Assembly: GCA_900550065.1 (NCBI GenBank)
Contig: URQR01000021.1
Span: forward strand, 1 to 17,724
Reading direction: 5' to 3'
Source of the DNA: an uncultured Eubacteriales bacterium
GTDB lineage: Bacteria; Bacillota; Clostridia; UBA1381; UMGS1253
Length of the DNA stretch: 17,724 nucleotides
Position numbers and translations under genes: made by a program. The notes under the pieces are model-generated. The model saw nothing but the letters and a program-made list of their open reading frames with translations, was not told the DNA's origin and did not search any database. This document shows, piece by piece, positions 12,509-17,724 of this stretch; position 1 is the stretch's first letter; the number at the start of each line of letters is the position of its first letter.

Positions 12509-14098
12509 ATGAAAAAGCTTTATAAGAAATTACTGTGCGGCGCTCTGTCAGCATGTATGGCGCTCGGCTGTATAGTAATGCCGTCGTTTGCGGCGGGCCC
12601 GGTGAAAAACCAGGTCGTACTGCTAAAATTCGACGATTTGGTGCAAAACAACGCCGCCGCGTTTCAAAAGGTAGCCGACCTTTTAGCCGAGGAGGGCGTA
12701 CCGGGCAGCTTCGGTATTATTGGCAACAGCCTTGAAGGCGACAACCAAGCCTATTTCGATACGGTCAAAGCGTGGGACAAACAGGGGATTGAAATCTGGC
12801 ACCACGGCTATACGTCCGGCGAAAAGGAGTACTTAAACGACGACTATGACGCGCAGTATGCGTCGTTTCGCAAGACAATGGACTTAGTAAAGGAAAAGTG
12901 CGGCATCACGATGCACTCGTTCTGTCTGCCGTGGGGCAACGGAACAGATACGACTCTGCGTATGCTCAACGACTTTCCGGAAATTACCTCTACGCTCGTT
13001 GCGCCGCAGAAAAACGATATTATGAACGCGATCAGCTTCGACACGCGCGCAAACCTTGAAATTACGACCGGTAAGACGGACTATAACCACTTTGTGGACC
13101 AGTACCGGCTGCAAGTCGCGTCGCCCTATATTGTAATCCAGTGCCATCCCGCCGGATGGCCGGACAGCAGCTACGACGATTTACGCAAAACGATTCAGTA
13201 TTTAAAGACGAAGGGTTGTGTCTTCTCCACGCCAACGGCCTACTTGGACGACTATAAGGCATATTTGGAAAATCCGCCGAAGGACGACTCCATCTATATC
13301 CGCTTTGACAAGGAATATATGATGAACTTGGACGTAGAGCCGCAGATGATAAACGATCGTGTGATGGTTCCGTTCCGCGCGATTTTTGAGGCGCTCGGCG
13401 CGGAGATAGCGTGGGACGGTGAAACGGCGACCGCCACAGCGAAAAAGGGCGCTACAACTGTTGAAATTACAGAAAACAGCAATGTGGCGCGCGTAAACGG
13501 AGCGGATACGCCGCTCGACGTCGCGGCAACGATTATCAGCGACCGTTTTCTTGTGCCGATTCGTTTTGTGTCGGAGGCGTTCGGCGCAGTTGTGCATTGG
13601 TCAGAGGAGGAACAGACCGTTGTCATCCGCACAGTCAAGGAGGGCGCCCGCTACGAGTTGGAAAACGGCCAGCTCCCGATTGAGAGCTGTACGTGGAACA
13701 AGGCGTTTCAGGACGAGATCGGCCCGATGACGTACGACGGCGACCCGGACTCCGTCTGGTCGGCGGAGGGAAAGGACGTTTGGGTGTGCTATGATTTGGG
13801 CGGCTTATGCTCGCTTGATTCAGTTCAGATTATGTGGAATAAAGGCGACGCCCGGCAGGCAAAATATGAAATACTTGTTTCGTCCGATGGCGAAACGTTT
13901 ACAAGTGTTTTCGACGGATTATCATCCGGAAAAGCGGCAAACGAGTTTGAAACAACGAAAATGCCGGCAGAAACCGGCACAAGTGCACGGTATGTAAAAA
14001 TATTGTGCAAGGGCAATATTGCCGGGGAAACAGAGGGCAGTTGGAACGCAATTAAGGAAATCAAGTTTTTTGGGAAAGAAATTTCTACAGAGCGATAG
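12509..14098 (+). CDS. Secreted polysaccharide deacetylase-like protein with stalk and discoidin-like domains
   Basis: A 529-residue secreted, three-domain protein. Residues 1-29 are a signal peptide (KK..KK, hydrophobic core, cut near SFAAG). Residues about 33-255 resemble the NodB deacetylase barrel: metal-binding aspartates D42-D43 in LLKFDDL, the HHGYTS motif at 98-103, and CLPWGNGT near 139-146. Residues about 261-374 are a copper-amine-oxidase-N/stalk-type domain with two repeats of the pattern VMVPFRAIFEALGAEIAWD and FLVPIRFVSEAFGAVVHW, often used for wall display. Residues about 378-529 look like an F5/8-type C (CBM32-like) carbohydrate-binding domain. The second metal histidine of the usual HxxxH motif is Ser103. 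GGGGGAG stands before the ATG. It probably modifies or binds glycans outside the cell. Confidence 0.82.
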   Translation: MKKLYKKLLCGALSACMALGCIVMPSFAAGPVKNQVVLLKFDDLVQNNAAAFQKVADLLAEEGVPGSFGIIGNSLEGDNQAYFDTVKAWDKQGIEIWHHGYTSGEKEYLNDDYDAQYASFRKTMDLVKEKCGITMHSFCLPWGNGTDTTLRMLNDFPEITSTLVAPQKNDIMNAISFDTRANLEITTGKTDYNHFVDQYRLQVASPYIVIQCHPAGWPDSSYDDLRKTIQYLKTKGCVFSTPTAYLDDYKAYLENPPKDDSIYIRFDKEYMMNLDVEPQMINDRVMVPFRAIFEALGAEIAWDGETATATAKKGATTVEITENSNVARVNGADTPLDVAATIISDRFLVPIRFVSEAFGAVVHWSEEEQTVVIRTVKEGARYELENGQLPIESCTWNKAFQDEIGPMTYDGDPDSVWSAEGKDVWVCYDLGGLCSLDSVQIMWNKGDARQAKYEILVSSDGETFTSVFDGLSSGKAANEFETTKMPAETGTSARYVKILCKGNIAGETEGSWNAIKEIKFFGKEISTER

Positions 14099-14104
14099 AA
14101 AGCG

Positions 14105-14137
14105 AAAAAATCCCCCGCAAGATGCGGGGGATTTTTT
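14105..14137. terminator. Bidirectional terminator after the deacetylase gene
   Basis: TCCCCCGCA (14111-14119) and TGCGGGGGA (14123-14131) form a 9-bp GC-rich stem with a 3-nt loop, with A and T runs on both sides. It also lies 3 bp beyond the stop of the minus-strand aldolase gene. Confidence 0.92.
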
Positions 14138-14140
14138 GAT

Positions 14141-15118
14141 TTAAAAATTATCGAGCAAGGATTTATAAAACTCGCAGTAATCGTTACGCCCTTCTGCTGT
14201 AAACGTCATCGCCTCACGCGGGTGACGGTTCAACTGGCCGGTAAACATATATTGTAAATCATAGCCCCAGACAACGCCCTGCTCCTTGAGCGGAAGCATG
14301 TGCTTTTCAATAAATGTCAGAAGGCTGTAAAGGTTATACTTCGGGTTTTTCAAGAACCCGAGCAGGAGCTCCATCGCACAGTTTCCCGCACCGCGCCCCA
14401 TGCCCTGTGCAGTCGCATCAAGGTACGAAACGCCGTATGACAGCGTTTCTATTGTATTTGCAAACGCTAAATCCTGATTGTTATGCGCGTGAAAACCGAC
14501 CTTCTTACCCACTTTTTCAGCAGCAGCAAGATACGTTTTTGCAAGCACCGACGCATTTTCAGGATATAACGAGCCGTAGCTGTCCACAAGGTAAATCACA
14601 TCCACACTTGAAGCGCAAAGCATATCCAGCGCTTCTTCCACCTGATTCAAGTTTGCCTGCGAAATCGCCATAATATTACATGTTGTTTCATACCCAAGCG
14701 CGTGAAAATACTCAATCATCTCAATCGCCGCAGGTATCTGGTGGATATAACAAGCAACACGCACCATATCAATTACGCTTTCACTTTTCGGAAGAAAATC
14801 CGTTTTAAAGTCACATCTTCCTACATCCGCCATAACGGCAATTTTCATATCCGAAACATTGTCGCCTACAATCGCGCGTAAATCCTCTTCATTACAGAAT
14901 TTCCACTTTCCAAAGTCCTTCTCGCTAAACAAACTCTTGCTCGCTTTGTAGCCAAATTCCATATAGTCTACGCCGCTTTTAATATTCGTCTTATAAAGCT
15001 CCGTAACAAATTCGTCCGTAAACTCGAAATTGTTACACAGCCCGCCGTCGCGAATTGTCGCGTCAAGAACTTTTACGTCATCCCTGACACCCATTAAATT
15101 ACCTTTTCTTGTTGCCAT
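14141..15118 (-). CDS. Aldolase-like DRE-TIM (HMGL-like) protein
   Basis: A 325-residue TIM-barrel metalloenzyme of the HMG-CoA lyase-like/DRE-TIM group, annotated in many genomes as aldolase catalytic domain protein. The metal and base motif is LDATIRDGG (D19, R23, D24), and the metal histidines are H210 and H212 in GFHAHNNQDLA. YLVDSYGSLYP and DATAQGMGRGAGNCAMELL (the loop of 4-hydroxy-2-oxovalerate aldolases) are also present. The reaction is probably a retro-aldol or Claisen-type cleavage of a 2-oxo acid; the substrate is unknown. No dehydrogenase partner lies beside it, unlike classic oxovalerate aldolases. AGGAG 8 nt upstream favours the ATG at 15118 over 15124. Codon use is more AT-rich than in the arg and recD2 genes. 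Confidence 0.83.
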   Translation of the reverse strand: MATRKGNLMGVRDDVKVLDATIRDGGLCNNFEFTDEFVTELYKTNIKSGVDYMEFGYKASKSLFSEKDFGKWKFCNEEDLRAIVGDNVSDMKIAVMADVGRCDFKTDFLPKSESVIDMVRVACYIHQIPAAIEMIEYFHALGYETTCNIMAISQANLNQVEEALDMLCASSVDVIYLVDSYGSLYPENASVLAKTYLAAAEKVGKKVGFHAHNNQDLAFANTIETLSYGVSYLDATAQGMGRGAGNCAMELLLGFLKNPKYNLYSLLTFIEKHMLPLKEQGVVWGYDLQYMFTGQLNRHPREAMTFTAEGRNDYCEFYKSLLDNF

Positions 15119-15175
15119 TTTCATATCTCCTAAATAATAATCTTTACTTTAGCGCTTTAAATCATATTGGTAATT

Positions 15176-15204
15176 ATTATAGCACGATGATCGCGGTTTG
15201 TCAA
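15176..15204 (-). promoter_or_regulatory. Perfect consensus promoter of the aldolase-like gene
   Basis: On minus TTGACA (15204-15199), 17 bp, TATAAT (15181-15176): full consensus in both boxes. The leader is about 50 nt. Confidence 0.8.
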
Positions 15205-15217
15205 ATTATATTCAAAA

Positions 15218-15292
15218 GAAAGTATTATCCAAACACTTTCAGGGTGCACCACCGTCCGATCACATTATAGTGTCAAATCAGGATGATTGTAA
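15218..15292 (-). promoter_or_regulatory. Second upstream promoter-like site and hairpin
   Basis: On minus TTACAA (15292-15287), 17 bp, TATAAT (15269-15264). A transcript from it would read GGTGCACC (15243-15250, self-complementary) and then GAAAGT...ACTTTC (15240-15218) followed by four T, a weak terminator-like hairpin just before the main promoter. The -35 is poor. Confidence 0.25.
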
Positions 15293-15347
15293 TCTTAAAT
15301 TAACATAATTTGAATGCTAATTTCCTGCTTTGATATTAGATTATTGG

Positions 15348-16127
15348 TTAGTAGTGCTTTTTCACATATTCAAGAATTGCCTTTGTTGCACAGAGAGTTG
15401 TAGGCACATCAAGCAGAGATTTTCTCGCGTGTTCGATTTCCTCTATTGTGTAGTTGCAGTACCGATAATTTCTTTCGTTAACATCCGCAGACGGACGGCA
15501 TCTCATTATGACTTCAATGGTCTCTTTGTACGCCGTTGTTCCACAGTTGACAAATGTCTTTGTCAACGAATGCCGAAGGCCATGCCAAGTATTATCCTCA
15601 AAGGCGGGGTCAAATGCTGTTTTGAGAAGCGATTCAAGTTGCAGTAAAAATACAGGATCGCGAACAGAACTGATCGCCGCTGTAGGACCATCGATAAGAA
15701 CTCCTGTGCCTTCGGGCGGCTTTTTATCGCACATAACTTTTTTAGCTTAATCTCCGAGAGCAAGACCACTGCCATATATAATCAAATGTGCCTGCAATTA
15801 AATTGATGGTGCTTTCTCATATTCTCACTCCATAGCTTCGCGCAGTTTTTTGCTTGAAATATCCTTACACGTACCATCAATTTCAAGCAAAATCTCCTCA
15901 TCAGCAATAGGTAAAATTTCACTGACAACATACTCTGCGCCCAAAGTATTGTAAAGATATCGCCATGCAATTAAGCGCAAGTACGTATCGCTTGGATCTT
16001 TACACATTTCAAGAGCATATTCTGCAATCGAAGCATCCTTGCAGATATCAAAATAATCAATGTGATCTTTTAACACCATTCCCTTTACACGTTGCGTCGT
16101 CACCATCGCTGGCAAAGCCAACGGCAT
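15348..16127 (-). pseudogene. Decayed reading frame with three internal stops
   Basis: One continuous frame of 260 codons on minus is broken by TGA (15825-15827), TAA (15798-15800) and TAA (15747-15749). On both sides of the stops the translation looks coding: ICKDASIAEYALEMCKDP and YLRLIAWRYLYNTLG before, and GVLIDGPTAAISSVRDPVFL with RHSLTKTFVNCG after; between them LQAHLIIYGSGLALGD also reads as protein. The helical, Leu/Ala-rich upstream part is loosely HEAT-like. No ribosome binding site precedes the ATGs at 16127 or 15734. I do not recognise the family. It follows the truncated helicase-like ORF in another frame, so it is probably the 3' remnant of a neighbouring gene. Confidence 0.55.
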
Positions 16128-17724
16128 AATGCGCTCTCATGAGATTTCGCTTGCGCTCACCCTGCACACGCTTTCGGAAAGTGTTAAAGGTATCCACCTC
16201 GTAAGATGCAGTATGTATCCAAAGGTCTTTTAGCATAATGTTCTGGATTCTGCCATTCCGTTTATCATCCTCAGAAAAGCTGACGCTCTCTTGGATCAAA
16301 TGGTAATATTCATTAAGCATGGCCTGGAAGCAGCCGTCCTTGCAGTAGAGCAATACATCCTGCCAATGAGTATTGTCATCTGCTTTTTTGGTGTGGAACT
16401 GCTCGGCAGCCAATTCCACAATCGCCGTAGATTCGGTGGAATTAAAATAGTTGACAAAGACTTTTGCCAAGGAAGTTGCGTAGGCCACATTACCGCCGTT
16501 GGTGTGGTAAACACAAATTGCAGGACAACCCAGCACCATATCAGTCAGTGTGTTCAGCAGATCTTCCGGCATGCGGCCAAGCGCAAGCTGTGCTTCAGAC
16601 GAAATATACTGACGCAGGCGGTTAAGGTGCAGGTTGAATGCTTTGTTTCCGCGGTCGCTGCTGATAGCCTCTCCAACTTCGCCATCATCCTGACTCATTG
16701 CTTCTTCCAACGAAGTACTCCAATTGTCCACCCATTCAACACCGTCCATAAGCATAGGAGCCAGATAGTACCACTTCGCATCTTCGGGACCGTTTTCCGT
16801 TTGTTGATAACATTTGAGTTCCGAAAGTTTTATACGCAGCTCTGCTTTAATCTGTCTTTCGATATCTACGAGAGTATGCCCTTGGTTCAAAGACTGAATG
16901 GGGTTATAAAGCGCAGCTAAGGTTTTGGATGGATACAGCAAGCAGAACAAGCTCATTTTCTGTGGTTCACCGCCGGAGAGAGAAAATTGCAAGCGGTGAT
17001 AAGGATAGCGGTACTTGGAATTGTATCGGGTGTTTTTCCTGTCAACATTCTTCGCCATACCTTTTAGTCTGCCAACTGTTCGGCGCTCTGCTTCGTAGGA
17101 AATCAAAGCGCCAATCATGCGGGGAACCATTTCCCACGCAGAGAAGACCAACACTTTGGAGAAATCCGCACTGTCGCGATAAGCTCCCTGCAGGGCGTAG
17201 TAGGGTTTGCTCGGAGGAACCCATAAATAGAGTTCCGCATTGCTGGTAAAGGCAACTTCTTTCAACTTCTCCAAACGAGCATTGGTCGCCGGTAACTTTC
17301 TATAGTCATTGATATGGGTCGGATTCATCCACAACAAATCACTGCGAGCTTTATCTACTTCGTCCGGATTGGACGCAAAGTGTTTCTCAATTTTTTGCTT
17401 GACCTTGTAGTTTCGCATAAAGGACATGAGATATGGGCAGCTCTTTACATAGTCCAAAGGCAAAGCAAAGTTTGCCCCGATTGCTTTCAGAAAATTGCCT
17501 GCCTCGATATAGGAAAGAATATCCTTGTCGCCAATGGTAAGCGGAGTCTTTACGCTGCTGTCATCGGTATAGTCACCAGACTCCATAACAGACACACGCT
17601 CGGTACGGCATACCCCTGCATACATGGCATCTTCTGCCGCATTCTTCACTTGAATCATCGCCGTGTTTCCGTATCGCATCTCGTAGAGAGCTACAGAATA
17701 GGTGAAATTCGGACTTCTTATCCT
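16057..17724 (-). pseudogene. Helicase-like ORF, truncated at its C terminus and open at the window edge
   Basis: The frame is open from the right edge to TGA at 16057-16059, 555 residues in view. SKVLVFSAWEMVPRM (about 17115-17157) resembles the first strand of the second RecA-like domain of SNF2/superfamily II helicases, followed by ALISYEAERRTVGRL. The large insert with LFCLLYPSKTLAALYNP and LGRMPEDLLNTLTDMVLGCPA is like big helicases of phage-defence islands. In those I expect, after a block like NLMRAHYAVGF, a tail with motif V (GQEGLDF-like) and motif VI (REGRINR-like). Here both are absent: about 16 unrelated residues and a stop follow AVGF. The N-terminal ATPase domain would lie beyond position 17724. 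Codon use is unlike the housekeeping genes. Family assignment is from memory of motifs and is moderate. Confidence 0.5.

Noticed and set aside
15348..15734. Independent 128-residue protein
   Set aside because: No ribosome binding site before the ATG, and the same frame continues upstream through stops into another coding-like stretch, so it is better read as part of a pseudogene.
16291..16920. 209-codon plus ORF opposite the helicase-like frame
   Set aside because: The minus frame is open throughout and has helicase-like motifs; the plus frame lacks a ribosome binding site and recognisable motifs.

Overview
The window looks like chromosome of a spore-forming, moderately GC-rich Clostridia-type Bacillota. 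The evidence is consensus sigma-A promoters with strong Shine-Dalgarno sites, a YerC/TrpR-like regulator, RecD2, ComF, an Arg-type ArgR operator, and an alpha/beta-type small acid-soluble spore protein behind a sigma-G-like promoter. No rRNA, tRNA or CRISPR array was seen.

Layout. (1) 1-945: 5' part of rpoB on the minus strand. It has its own consensus promoter about 340 nt upstream, and the 502-bp gap to the divergent yerC holds a structured leader and a possible opposing short transcript. (2) 1448-5543: yerC, a SAM methyltransferase, recD2 and comF, all on plus, the last three tightly packed. (3) 5610-6134: a 525-bp cassette with a small XRE-type HTH gene between two 113-bp inverted repeats about 86% identical by hand alignment. 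Each arm folds into hairpins kept by compensatory changes. (4) 6304-6534: the spore protein gene. (5) metA (minus) and queG (plus), diverging from back-to-back promoters. (6) argC-argB behind a promoter covered by two ArgR boxes. (7) A carbohydrate group: a GH16-type hydrolase (minus), a divergent AraC regulator and a secreted NodB-type deacetylase. The hydrolase and regulator promoters face each other with -10 boxes 3 bp apart. (8) 14141-15118: an aldolase-like DRE-TIM protein (minus) with a perfect consensus promoter. (9) 15348-17724: eroded DNA on minus. It holds a helicase-like ORF that enters from the right edge and breaks off before the last helicase motifs, followed by a reading frame with three internal stops. 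Codon use differs from the rest, which suggests an imported defence-type locus in decay.

Most genes are housekeeping: transcription, recombination, DNA uptake, methionine, arginine and queuosine biosynthesis. The most unusual signals are the inverted-repeat HTH cassette, the face-to-face AraC/GH16 promoters, the rpoB leader region and the decaying helicase locus. All alignments and folds were done by eye.
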